Below, in pieces: positions 1-8,945 of a stretch of DNA of 50,571 nucleotides. The notes beneath the pieces were generated by a model. That model did not search any database, was not told where the DNA came from, and saw only the letters and a list, made by a program, of their open reading frames with translations. The translations under genes were made by a program, and so were the position numbers. Numbering within the stretch: the first letter of the stretch is position 1; every line of letters begins with the position of its first letter. Source of the stretch: Pseudomonas citronellolis (GTDB taxonomy: Bacteria > Pseudomonadota > Gammaproteobacteria > Pseudomonadales > Pseudomonadaceae); the NCBI RefSeq assembly GCF_029335315.1, contig NZ_JARJLT010000079.1:1-50571 (forward strand), in the 5' to 3' direction.

Positions 1-162
1 CAGCGCGCGGCGTTCGGCGGGCGGCGTGGGGGCTTCGAGCAGGATCAGCTCACCGTCTTCGCCGGCCACGGCGACCTGGGTTTCGAAATGCAGTTGCAGG
101 TCGTCCAGGGTGATGTAGGTGATGCGGTAGCCCTGCGCGGGCTGGGTGTAGGTGTCGAGCAT
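1..162 (-). CDS. Hypothetical protein, N-terminal part only
   Basis: A reading frame starts at the ATG complementary to 160-162 and runs off the left edge without a stop, giving 54 residues that begin MLDTYTQPAQGYRITYITLD. The visible part looks like a small soluble beta-rich protein, with alternating hydrophobic residues and an acidic GEDGELILLE stretch, and shows no signal peptide. I do not recognise the family. It is divergent from the rraB-like gene at 367, and the 204 bases between the two starts must hold both promoters. The frame is supported by typical Pseudomonas codon use with G or C in third positions. The function cannot be called from this fragment. Confidence 0.55.
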   Translation of the reverse strand, partial: MLDTYTQPAQGYRITYITLDDLQLHFETQVAVAGEDGELILLEAPTPPAERRAL

Positions 163-366
163 GGCAAGGCGCTCCGAAGGCTTCCGGGTCTGCCCGGTAT
201 GTCGGCCATCCTGCGGCGCGCCCGCGCCGGCCGGAAGTGAATCCCCTCGATGGTGAACATCAGCGCCGACGATGCCCACGATATTTCCGGCGCCATCGCC
301 CCGGGGCAGGTATCCTTATGGGCAAGCGTTCGACCGGACGCCCCTTTTCCTGATTGGAGCAGCGAC

Positions 367-702
367 ATGACCCGCGACAAGCAACTTTTCCCGGACGACG
401 AAATCGGCGACGCCCTGTGGGCCCTGCAGGAGGACGGTGAGGACCTTTCGTTCGAGCGTGAAGTGGAGTTCGCCGTGATCTTCCCGGAAGAGCAGGCGGC
501 GCTGGATTTCGCCATCCTGTTGCTGCAGAACGGCCAGAAAGTGGCCTATTCCGAGTACGACGGCGACCCGGCGCTGCCCTGGCAGGTGCTGGCCTACCCG
601 GTGATGGAGCCGACCCACGAGAACATCGGCGGCTACGAAGAGCTGCTGGCCGAGCACTCCGAACCGCTGGGCGGCAAGACCGACGGTTGGTCGGCGCTCT
701 GA
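367..702 (+). CDS. rraB: RraB family regulator of RNase E activity
   Basis: This 111-residue acidic cytoplasmic protein fits the RraB (DUF1260) family, whose E. coli member binds RNase E and reduces its RNA-cleaving activity. The family pattern is visible: an early DEIGDALWALQEDGEDL segment, a central F-FP-E--A--FA block, PWQVLAYPVMEPTHENI, and the C-terminal GGKTDGW ending. The start at 367 was chosen because it gives the usual family length. An in-frame ATG at 250 would add 39 residues (MVNISADD...) that do not resemble the family. A Rho-independent terminator follows at 721-747, so this appears to be a single-gene unit. The family call is good; that it acts on RNase E in this organism is inferred. 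Confidence 0.8.
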   Translation: MTRDKQLFPDDEIGDALWALQEDGEDLSFEREVEFAVIFPEEQAALDFAILLLQNGQKVAYSEYDGDPALPWQVLAYPVMEPTHENIGGYEELLAEHSEPLGGKTDGWSAL

Positions 703-720
703 CGCGGATGCGATAAGAGA

Positions 721-747
721 AAGCCGGGGCTTGTCCCCGGCTTTTTT
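721..747 (+). terminator. Rho-independent terminator of the rraB-like gene
   Basis: A perfect 9-bp stem (AAGCCGGGG, 721-729, with CCCCGGCTT, 735-743) encloses a 5-base loop and runs into six T residues. It lies 18 bases after the rraB stop codon. Confidence 0.9.
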
Positions 748-772
748 GTGCCCGTAGGTTCGGCGCCTGGCC

Positions 773-818
773 GTAGGAGCAGGCCACGCCTGCGATCGCG
801 CGCATGGCGCGCTCCCAC
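773..818. repeat. REP-type palindromic repeat, copy 1
   Basis: The sequence GTAGGAGCAGGCCACGCCTG, followed by a core rich in GCGCGC and ending in GCGCTCCCAC, matches the GTAGGAGC...GCTCCTAC elements at 33792, 36086 and 36264. The outer arms pair imperfectly in this copy. It is a typical Pseudomonas extragenic palindrome and sits just after the rraB terminator. Confidence 0.8.
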
Positions 819-860
819 CCTGGACGAACGCAGTGTGTCAGTGGCCCGCGCGCAATGTGA

Positions 861-943
861 TCGGCGGATAACCGCGAACGGTTATCCGCCCTACGGGGGC
901 GTTTCAGAGCGTAGGGCGGATAACGCTCCAGGCGTTATCCGCC
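861..943. repeat. Nested-palindrome element A, permuted copy
   Basis: Two hairpins lie here: 863-890 (12-bp arms GGCGGATAACCG and CGGTTATCCGCC, loop CGAA) and 915-943 (arms GGCGGATAACGC and GCGTTATCCGCC, loop TCCAG). Elsewhere in the window these two hairpins are the two ends of a ~97-bp element with CGTAGGGCG pointing outward. Here the CCCTACGG and CGTAGGG ends face each other, so a right end is followed by a left end. This looks like the junction between two neighbouring copies whose outer parts are lost. With the REP at 773 it accounts for most of the gene-free stretch 703-1004. Confidence 0.75.
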
Positions 944-1004
944 GTTTCCCTCGCGCAATGCCATCGCTGGATAACCGCGAACGTCATGTGCCAACGGGTG
1001 GGAT

Positions 1005-1664
1005 TCAGCGTGGCAGTGGTTCGGCCTTGGTGGCCACCTGGCGCAGGGCCTGTTCGTAGTAGTCCGCCGACTGCGCGCCGGAGATCAGCTGGCGGCCATT
1101 GATGATCACCGCCGGTACCGCGCGGATGCCGTGGCTGGTGAAGAACTCCTCTTCCTCGATCACTTCGCTGGCGTAGGCGTCGCTGTCGAGGATTTCGCGG
1201 GTGCGCACCGGGTCCAGGCCGACGCTGCTGGTGATCTCCAGCAGCACTTCGGGGTCGCTGATGTTGCTGCCCACGCCGAAGTAAGCGTGCAGCAGCGCCT
1301 GCTTCAGCGCCAGGTCGCGGCCCTGTTCGGTAGCCCAGTGCAGCAGGCGGTGGCAATCGAAGGTGTTGTAGATGCGCTCGCGCTTGCCGCCGAAGTGGAA
1401 GCCGACTTCCTCGCCGAAGTCGTGGATGCGCTTGTGGTTGGCGGCGATGTCCTCGGCATTGCTGCCGTACTTGCGCTGCAGGTGCTCGATCAGGTCCTCG
1501 CCTTCGGCGGGCATGTCGGCGTTGAGTTCGAAGGGTTTGACGTGCAGTTCGACGTCGATCTCGCCGTCGACCCGCTGGATGGCCTCGAGCAGCCCGGCCA
1601 GGCCGATGGCGCACCAGGGGCAGACCACGTCGGAGACGAAATCGAGGGTAATGGTTTCACGCAT
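1005..1664 (-). CDS. DsbA-family (FrnE-type) thiol oxidoreductase
   Basis: A 219-residue protein of the DsbA-like FrnE group, a thioredoxin fold with a helical insertion. The active-site CPWC sits near the N-terminus in SDVVCPWCAIG, and the cis-proline region is visible late in the protein as GIRAVPAVIINGR. The start was placed at MRETITLDF, where FrnE proteins normally begin, because the extension up to 1703 (MLWLCNPKAET...) does not look like family sequence. No signal peptide is present, so it is probably a cytoplasmic oxidoreductase or isomerase rather than a periplasmic disulfide former. It is a single gene on the minus strand, with AT-rich DNA upstream that probably holds its promoter. 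The family assignment is strong; the substrate is unknown. Confidence 0.88.
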   Translation of the reverse strand: MRETITLDFVSDVVCPWCAIGLAGLLEAIQRVDGEIDVELHVKPFELNADMPAEGEDLIEHLQRKYGSNAEDIAANHKRIHDFGEEVGFHFGGKRERIYNTFDCHRLLHWATEQGRDLALKQALLHAYFGVGSNISDPEVLLEITSSVGLDPVRTREILDSDAYASEVIEEEEFFTSHGIRAVPAVIINGRQLISGAQSADYYEQALRQVATKAEPLPR

Positions 1665-2069
1665 GCGGGCGGTCTCCGCCTTTGGGTTGCAAAGCCAAAG
1701 CATGGACCTGTTTGCCCGGGATGATCCAGTGCCGCGCGGTGTGAGGGGCGCATGTTTTCATAGTTAACGTGATGTTTAATTTATAACTCATTGTTTTATA
1801 TCTGATTATTCTTTTCTAGAAAGTACTTCAAGAGTGGGTCGTGGCGAGGGGCCTCGATCCTCGGGTCGGGCCCCGTCGTCACTGGGTTGCGGCTTGGTCG
1901 GTGGCGCCTCGCGCGCTCGTTAAAGTTAAATCCCGATTCTAGGTAATTTTCGTATCTAGTTGATTTTTAACATTAAAAATCAAAATAACCCCATAGAGAT
2001 CGAGCTTTTTCCAGAATTGACATGCGATTTATTCATTAAGATATTGAAATTAAACGTAAAAATATCTGG
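1665..2069. other. Gene-free stretch with two AT-rich blocks
   Basis: This 405-base gap separates the oxidoreductase start from the stop of the LysR gene, both on the minus strand. Bases from about 1756 to 1825 and from about 1920 to 2065 are strikingly AT-rich against a window that is mostly high in GC. A near-perfect palindrome lies at 1962-1981 (arms GATTTTTAA and TTAAAAATC, 2-base centre). The stretch should hold the oxidoreductase promoter and the LysR terminator, but I could assign neither with confidence. No coding frame was convincing. Confidence 0.5.
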
Positions 2070-2960
2070 TCAATGCTCGATGGACTGATCGAGAAAGCCC
2101 AGGAATTCGCTGACGGTGGTCGGCAGGTGGCGCTCGCGCAGGGTGATGACCTGCAGGACGCTGGCCTGCAAGGTTTCGTCTTCCAGCGGCAGCGCGACGA
2201 CCGCGCTCGCCTGCCCACCCGCCGGGTCGTCCGGCGCGCTGGAGAACAGCAGCGCCCCGGATGCCAGGGCGAACGCCTTCAGGGTAGCCATGGAGTTGCT
2301 GCTGAAGGCTGGCTCCAGGGTCAGCCCCTGGCCGGCCAGGGCGGTGTCGATCAACTGCCGCTGGGTGCGTTGGCGGTCCGGCAGGGCCAGGACTTCATCG
2401 GCCAGGTCGGCCAGGCTGACCGAGGCGCGCGCCGCCAGGGGATGCCCGCGCGGCACCAGCACCCGCATGGGCCGGCGCAGGATGCGTTCCACCTTGATCG
2501 CCGCCGGTGCGCTGTAGCTGTAGGTGATGCCGATATCGGCGCGGCCGTCGCCGACCCGCTCGCAGATATCCGCTGAGCTACCCACCCAGACTTCGAATCG
2601 GACCTCCGGGTAGGCGCGCCGGTACCGCGCGACTATCGGCGGCAGCCAGTCGATGGCGAAGCCTTCGTAGGCCGCCAGGCGTACCGTGCCGCGATGCGGC
2701 CCCTGCAACTCGCGCACCTCGGCCAGGGCCCTGTCGGTATCGAGGGCGATGCGCCGCACACGCTGCGCCAGCACTTCGCCGGCCGGGCTGAGCGCCATGC
2801 CGCGAGGGCGCCGCTCGAACAGCGCGACGCCGAGTTCGTCTTCCAGGCGGGCGATCTGCCGGCTGATTGCCGAGCCGGAAACGTGCAGTTGGCTGGAGGC
2901 TTCGCTGATCGATCCGGCGCGGGCTACCTCCAGGAAGTAACGCAGGGCGAGGTGCTGCAT
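2070..2960 (-). CDS. LysR-family transcriptional regulator
   Basis: A 296-residue LysR-type regulator. The N-terminal winged helix-turn-helix is clear (MQHLALRYFLEVARAGSISE, then VSGSAISRQIARLEDELG), and an effector-binding domain starts near residue 90 (GTVRLAAYEGFAIDWLPPIV). The start at 2960 gives the canonical N-terminus; the upstream extension to 3134 crosses the divergent promoter and is not LysR-like. It is divergent from the M20 amidohydrolase at 3091 with 130 bases between them, and a palindrome typical of LysR sites (2973-2987) lies right before its own start. It therefore probably controls the amidohydrolase/AbgT pair and itself, with a substrate or product of that pathway as effector. 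That role is inference from position. Confidence 0.88.
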   Translation of the reverse strand: MQHLALRYFLEVARAGSISEASSQLHVSGSAISRQIARLEDELGVALFERRPRGMALSPAGEVLAQRVRRIALDTDRALAEVRELQGPHRGTVRLAAYEGFAIDWLPPIVARYRRAYPEVRFEVWVGSSADICERVGDGRADIGITYSYSAPAAIKVERILRRPMRVLVPRGHPLAARASVSLADLADEVLALPDRQRTQRQLIDTALAGQGLTLEPAFSSNSMATLKAFALASGALLFSSAPDDPAGGQASAVVALPLEDETLQASVLQVITLRERHLPTTVSEFLGFLDQSIEH

Positions 2961-2972
2961 GGAGCTCCTGGT

Positions 2973-2987
2973 TTGCCTTAAAGGCAA
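2973..2987. promoter_or_regulatory. Probable LysR operator between lysR and M20 gene
   Basis: TTGCCTTAAAGGCAA is a perfect 7-bp inverted repeat around one central base and fits the T-N11-A form of LysR recognition sites. It starts 13 bases upstream of the lysR start codon, a position expected for negative autoregulation, and lies about 100 bases upstream of the amidohydrolase start. Confidence 0.6.
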
Positions 2988-3090
2988 TGAAGGTTGCGAA
3001 TTAATGAAATTGTGGCAGCTCAAGTGTCCGGCTAACAATCCCGCTCGGCAGGCCTGCGGAACGACAACAACAACCTTGTGGAGGTCTTCG

Positions 3091-4251
3091 ATGCCCTTAT
3101 TCACCACCGCGGCGATCGCGGAGGCGCGTGCCATCCGTCAGCAACTGCACAGCAATCCGGAGCTCAAGTACGAGGAGCACGCCACCGCAGACCTGGTCGC
3201 CGCGTTCTTGCGTGGGCATGGCTACCAGGTGCGCACCGGCGTGGCGGGCACCGGTGTCGTCGCGCTGCTCGACACCGGCCGGCCCGGACCCAGCATAGGC
3301 CTGCGCGCCGACATGGATGCCTTGCCGATCCAGGAGGACACCGGCTTGCCCTACGCCTCGCGGAGTCCGGGAAAGATGCACGCCTGCGGCCACGACGGGC
3401 ATACCGCCTCGCTGCTGCTGGCCGCCGGCCGGCTCGCCGCACGGCACGCGCACCTCGGCGGGCGCATCCAGCTGCTGTTCCAGCCGGCGGAGGAAGGCGG
3501 GCTGGGCGCCGCGCGCATGATCGAGGAAGGCGCGCTGGACGGGGTCGAGACCATCTTCGGCTATCACAACCGTCCCGGTTATCCGCTTGGCCAGGTGTTC
3601 GCCAAGGCCGGCCCGAGCATGGGCGGCAGTTCGTTGTACGAGGTCGGTATCGGCGGCAAGGGTGGCCACGCCTCGCGGCCGGACCTGACGGTCGACCCGA
3701 TCTTCGTCGGCGCGGCGGTGGTCCAGGCGCTGCAGGGCGTGGTCGCCCGGTGCCTGTCGCCGCTGGAGTCCGGCGTGGTGACGGTCACCCGGTTCCTGGG
3801 CGGCAACAGCCAGAACGTCATCCCCGGCCAGGCGACGCTGACCATCAACACCCGTGACGGCTCGCCGGAAGCCGCCGCGGTGGTGGACGAGGCGCTGCGC
3901 CGTATCGTCGCCCAGGTCTGCCAGGCCCATGGCGCGCGCGCCGAGCTGGTACAGACGCTGCGTATCCCGGCGCTGGTCAATGACACCGCGCAAACCGCAT
4001 TCGTGGTGGAGACCGCCATCGAGGTCCTGGGGGCGGAGAAGGCGGGTTACATGCACCAGCTTCCCACGATGGGGGCGGAGGATTTCGCGTTCTACCTGGA
4101 GAAAGTTCCGGGTTGCTACTTCTTCGTCGGTAATGGCGAAGACGGCGCTTATCTTCATCATCCGCGCTACGACTATCGCGACGAAATCCTGCCCGTCGCC
4201 GCGGGTATGTTCGTGGCCCTCGCCGAGCGGCGCCTGCGTCCGCTCAGCTGA
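3091..4251 (+). CDS. M20 family metallo-amidohydrolase (AbgA/B or hippurate-hydrolase type)
   Basis: A 386-residue M20D peptidase/amidohydrolase that cleaves N-acyl or p-aminobenzoyl amino-acid amides. Metal-binding and catalytic motifs are in order: GLRADMDALP (Asp74, Asp76), MHACGHDGHTA (Cys99, His101), FQPAEEGGLGA (the Glu pair near 134-135), YHNRP, the dimerisation segment GKGGHASRPD, and a late HHPRYDY. The start at 3091 has GGAGG at the right distance; the frame is open upstream to 2959, but that part crosses the divergent promoter. No signal peptide is present, so it acts in the cytoplasm. An AbgT-type transporter follows 115 bases downstream, which suggests uptake and hydrolysis of a p-aminobenzoyl-glutamate-like compound. 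E. coli uses an AbgA-AbgB pair for this; only one subunit is present here. Confidence 0.88.
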   Translation: MPLFTTAAIAEARAIRQQLHSNPELKYEEHATADLVAAFLRGHGYQVRTGVAGTGVVALLDTGRPGPSIGLRADMDALPIQEDTGLPYASRSPGKMHACGHDGHTASLLLAAGRLAARHAHLGGRIQLLFQPAEEGGLGAARMIEEGALDGVETIFGYHNRPGYPLGQVFAKAGPSMGGSSLYEVGIGGKGGHASRPDLTVDPIFVGAAVVQALQGVVARCLSPLESGVVTVTRFLGGNSQNVIPGQATLTINTRDGSPEAAAVVDEALRRIVAQVCQAHGARAELVQTLRIPALVNDTAQTAFVVETAIEVLGAEKAGYMHQLPTMGAEDFAFYLEKVPGCYFFVGNGEDGAYLHHPRYDYRDEILPVAAGMFVALAERRLRPLS

Positions 4252-4366
4252 GCACGCGCGATAACCGGCCCGTGCCGCGGGCCTTCCGCGAATCCGCGAC
4301 ATGCCGCGACATGCCGCGTCGTCCCGCGCAAGCCGGCGCCGGCGTCGCGGCCAAGGAGAGTCCATC

Positions 4367-5857
4367 ATGCAGCGTTTCTTCAACGCCGTCGAGCGGGCGG
4401 GCAACCGGCTTCCGCACCCGGTGGTCCTGTTCGCGTCGTTGTGTTTGGGTGTCGCCCTGTTGTCCTGGGCGCTGGCGGCCTACGGTGTCGCCGGAGTCCA
4501 TCCCAAGACCGGCGAGGCGGTCAGCGTCCGGAGCCTGGTCTCCGTCGACGGCCTGGTCTTCGCGCTCACCTCGGTGGTCGACAATTTCGTCGACTTCCCG
4601 CCCCTGGGGGCGGTGCTGGTGATCCTGCTGGCCATCGGCGTCGCCGACAAGAGCGGGCTGGTCGGCGCGCTGATGCAGGTCAGCGTGATGAAGGCGCCGC
4701 GCTCGCTGACCACCTTCGTCATCTTCCTCGTCGGCATGTGCAGCCACGTGGCCGCCGATGCCGCCTTCGTCATCCTCATTCCGCTGGCGGCGATGATCTT
4801 CCAGGCCACCGGGCGCAACCCGCTGGTCGGCGCGGTGACCGGCTTCGTCGCGGTGGGGGCGGGCTACGACGCGAGCCTGCTGATCACCCCGACCGACGTG
4901 ATCCTCTCCGGGATCACCACCGGCGCGGCGCAGGCGATCGACCCGGCGGCCTATGTCTCGCCCATCGACAACTACTATTTCGTCGCCTGTTCCGCCGTGC
5001 TGCTGTCGGTGGTCGGTGCCTTCATCATCGAACGCTTCGTCGAGCCGCTGGCCGGGCCCTATCGCGGCGACGTGGTGGTCGACATCACGCCTCTCGACGC
5101 GGCGGAGCTCCGCGGGCTGCGGCGAGTGGGCTGGACGGCGCTGGCCCTGGTCGCCACGCTTCTCGCGGCGGTGCTGCCGGCCGGCGCGCCGCTGCGCAAC
5201 GCCGACGGTGGCCTGGTGCCTTCGCCGTTGCTGGCCAGCGCGGTGGCCATCTTCGCGCTCTTCTTCCTGATCCTGGGCTGGGTCTACGGCCGCAGCGCGG
5301 GGAAGATCGGCGGCGCTCGCGACGCCATCCATTTCATGGCCGAGGCGGTCAAGGAACTGGCGCCGACCCTGGTGCTGTTCTTCGCCATCGCGCAGTTCCT
5401 CGCCTGGTTCAAATGGACTCACCTGGGCGAATGGATCGCCGTCGGCGGTTCGCACCTGCTCGACAGCAGCGGCTTCGGCGGCGTGCCGCTGGTGCTGGCG
5501 TTCCTCGGCCTGGTGACGGTGATGAACCTGTTCATCACCTCGGGCTCGGCACAGTGGTCGCTGATGGCTCCGATCTTCGTACCGATGCTGATGCTGGTGG
5601 GTTTCGAGCCGGCCTTCGTGCAGGCCGCGTACCGCATCGCCGACTCCTCGACCAACATAGTGACGCCGATGAGCCCCTACTTCAGCCTGTGCCTGGCGTT
5701 CCTGCAGCGCTACCAGGCGGACGCCGGCATCGGCACCCTGGCGTCGATGACGCTGCCGGTGGCCCTGGGCTTCCTGGTGTCCTGGGCGCTGTTCCTGCTG
5801 CTCTGGATGGAGCTGGAACTGCCGATTGCGCCGGGCCTCGGCCCCTACCTCGACTGA
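4367..5857 (+). CDS. abgT: AbgT-family transporter
   Basis: A 496-residue polytopic inner-membrane protein of the AbgT family, which takes up p-aminobenzoyl-glutamate or, in some members, exports sulfonamides. More than ten hydrophobic segments are visible. Family blocks include LPHPVVLFASLCL near the N-terminus, MCSHVAADAAFVILIPL, the loop GYDASLLITPTDVILSGITT, LFITSGSAQWSLMAPIFVPM, and ADSSTNIVTPMSPYF near the C-terminus. AAGGAGAG precedes the ATG at 4367, while the open extension back to 4301 is arginine-rich and unlikely to be coding. It sits downstream of the M20 amidohydrolase on the same strand and is probably co-transcribed, giving a transport-plus-hydrolysis module. The family is clear, but the substrate is inferred from E. 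coli AbgT. Confidence 0.88.
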   Translation: MQRFFNAVERAGNRLPHPVVLFASLCLGVALLSWALAAYGVAGVHPKTGEAVSVRSLVSVDGLVFALTSVVDNFVDFPPLGAVLVILLAIGVADKSGLVGALMQVSVMKAPRSLTTFVIFLVGMCSHVAADAAFVILIPLAAMIFQATGRNPLVGAVTGFVAVGAGYDASLLITPTDVILSGITTGAAQAIDPAAYVSPIDNYYFVACSAVLLSVVGAFIIERFVEPLAGPYRGDVVVDITPLDAAELRGLRRVGWTALALVATLLAAVLPAGAPLRNADGGLVPSPLLASAVAIFALFFLILGWVYGRSAGKIGGARDAIHFMAEAVKELAPTLVLFFAIAQFLAWFKWTHLGEWIAVGGSHLLDSSGFGGVPLVLAFLGLVTVMNLFITSGSAQWSLMAPIFVPMLMLVGFEPAFVQAAYRIADSSTNIVTPMSPYFSLCLAFLQRYQADAGIGTLASMTLPVALGFLVSWALFLLLWMELELPIAPGLGPYLD

Positions 5858-6121
5858 GCCGGGCGGCGGGCTCGACGCGAGTCCGGATCGGGAGGCTCAG
5901 CCCGTTGGCCTAGTCCAGGCCATCGAGGCCGGGCGCGTCCCAGCCGCCCCCGAGGTTGTGCTGGAAATGCCACCGCGTGTGCGGACGGTACTGGAATTGC
6001 CACGCAGACGCGCTACCTTGAGCCTGTCCCGAAGGCATTTATTCGCGGGTTTGCCTTCTTCGGCGGACGCGCCGCCGTCCGCGGTCGAAACCTCAGCCAT
6101 CCAGCAGATACGGAGTAGATC

Positions 6122-8230
<2,109 letters not shown>

Positions 8231-8243
8231 TTCCGCTGCACAT

Positions 8244-8271
8244 GAAAACGGCGCCCGAGGGCGCCGTTTTT
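8244..8271 (+). terminator. Rho-independent terminator of fusA2
   Basis: An AAAACGGCGCCC arm pairs with GGGCGCCGTTTT around a short GA centre and ends in a T-run. It begins 14 bases after the EF-G stop codon. Confidence 0.92.
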
Positions 8272-8294
8272 CATTCGCCGTGCGTTGTTCGCGC

Positions 8295-8313
8295 CTCAGG
8301 AGCGGTACAGCAG
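8295..8313. repeat. 19-bp direct repeat, left copy
   Basis: CTCAGGAGCGGTACAGCAG occurs here and again, exactly, at 8945-8963, where it forms the 3' end of davA (Leu-Leu-Tyr-Arg-Ser-stop on the minus strand). The two copies bracket the whole repeat island 8314-8944. The left copy is not part of any gene, so it looks like a duplicated piece of davA left by the event that placed the island. Confidence 0.8.
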
Positions 8314-8316
8314 TGA

Positions 8317-8415
8317 CGTAGGGCGAATAACCGTTCGCGGTTATCCGCCGTCGGCCCAGACGCCGGAGCCGACGATAACGGCGGATAACGCCGTAGGCGT
8401 TATGCGCCCTACGGG
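8317..8415. repeat. Nested-palindrome element A, copy 2
   Basis: This ~97-bp element has CGTAGGGCG at the left end and CGCCCTACG at the right end. Inside are a left hairpin (8322-8349, 12-bp arms with one mismatch, loop TTCG), a central hairpin based on GTCGGC and GCCGAC, and a right hairpin (8380-8408, arms of 13, loop GTA). The whole can fold into a branched cruciform. Matching copies lie at 8833, 23582, 35983 and 36154. Confidence 0.85.
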
Positions 8416-8660
8416 TTTCCAGTGAAACTTCCGAGCGCACCGGAGCGCCCCGTTCAGGAGGCCGAGCGAAGCCCCCGCTCAGGAGGTCGGGCGACATGGA
8501 TGTCGCGCGAGCCCCGATCTGTACAGGGACGTACTGTCGGGGCGTGCCGCCGTGGCGGGGGAATTCGTGAGGGTAGCCCGGCTTGCCGGGCCCGGATGCC
8601 GGGGCAAGACCTTTGCCTACTTTGGGTCGTTTGCCAAAGTAGGTCGCCCGAGGGGGCGAA
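8416..8660. repeat. Multi-hairpin element B, copy 1
   Basis: This stretch is closely similar to the reverse complement of about 35740-35982; I judge most positions identical by eye. Consecutive hairpins are visible: GCGACAT/ATGTCGC (8491-8506), GCCCGGC/GCCGGGC (8576-8591), and CCTACTTTGG/CCAAAGTAGG with an 8-base loop (8616-8643). The last stem differs in sequence in the other copy but still pairs. Open frames across it have no start signal or family resemblance, so I treat it as a non-coding repeat. Confidence 0.75.
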
Positions 8661-8727
8661 ACGAGGCGGTGGGGCAGGCTCGGAGCGGCGCGGAACATCG
8701 CAGCCAAGGCAAGAGCCCCTCTCCCCA

Positions 8728-8828
8728 GCCCTCTCCCGCAAGCGTGAGAGGGGGCCGTTCGGCGTTGCCGGAAAGTTCGGCGTCATCCTGAACCCACATC
8801 CGTCATTCCCGCGAACGCGGGAACCCAG
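8728..8828. repeat. Short hairpin repeats inside the 8.3-8.9 kb island
   Basis: A CCCTCTC/GAGAGGG hairpin with inner CGC/GCG pairs occupies 8729-8752. The motif GTCATTCCCGCGAACGCGGG lies at 8802-8821 and continues into AACCCAG. Related copies of the second motif are at 35653-35680 (same strand) and 23780-23799 (opposite strand). Both are common intergenic palindromes in proteobacteria. Nothing coding was seen in this part. Confidence 0.65.
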
Positions 8829-8832
8829 CGTG

Positions 8833-8930
8833 GTAGGGCGCATAACCGTTCGCGGTTATCCGCCGTTGGCCCAAACACCGGAGCCGACGGTAACGGCGGA
8901 TAGCGCCGCAGGCGTTATCCGCCCTACGGG
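8833..8930. repeat. Nested-palindrome element A, copy 3
   Basis: This copy has the same order and orientation as the one at 8317: GTAGGGCGCATAACCG, loop TTCG, CGGTTATCCGCC, a central region with the GCCGAC arm, then GGCGGATAGCGCC and GGCGTTATCCGCC, ending CCCTACGGG. It lies 15 bases before the davA stop codon and closes the island. Confidence 0.85.
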
Positions 8931-8945
8931 TTTATCCGCTGCAGC

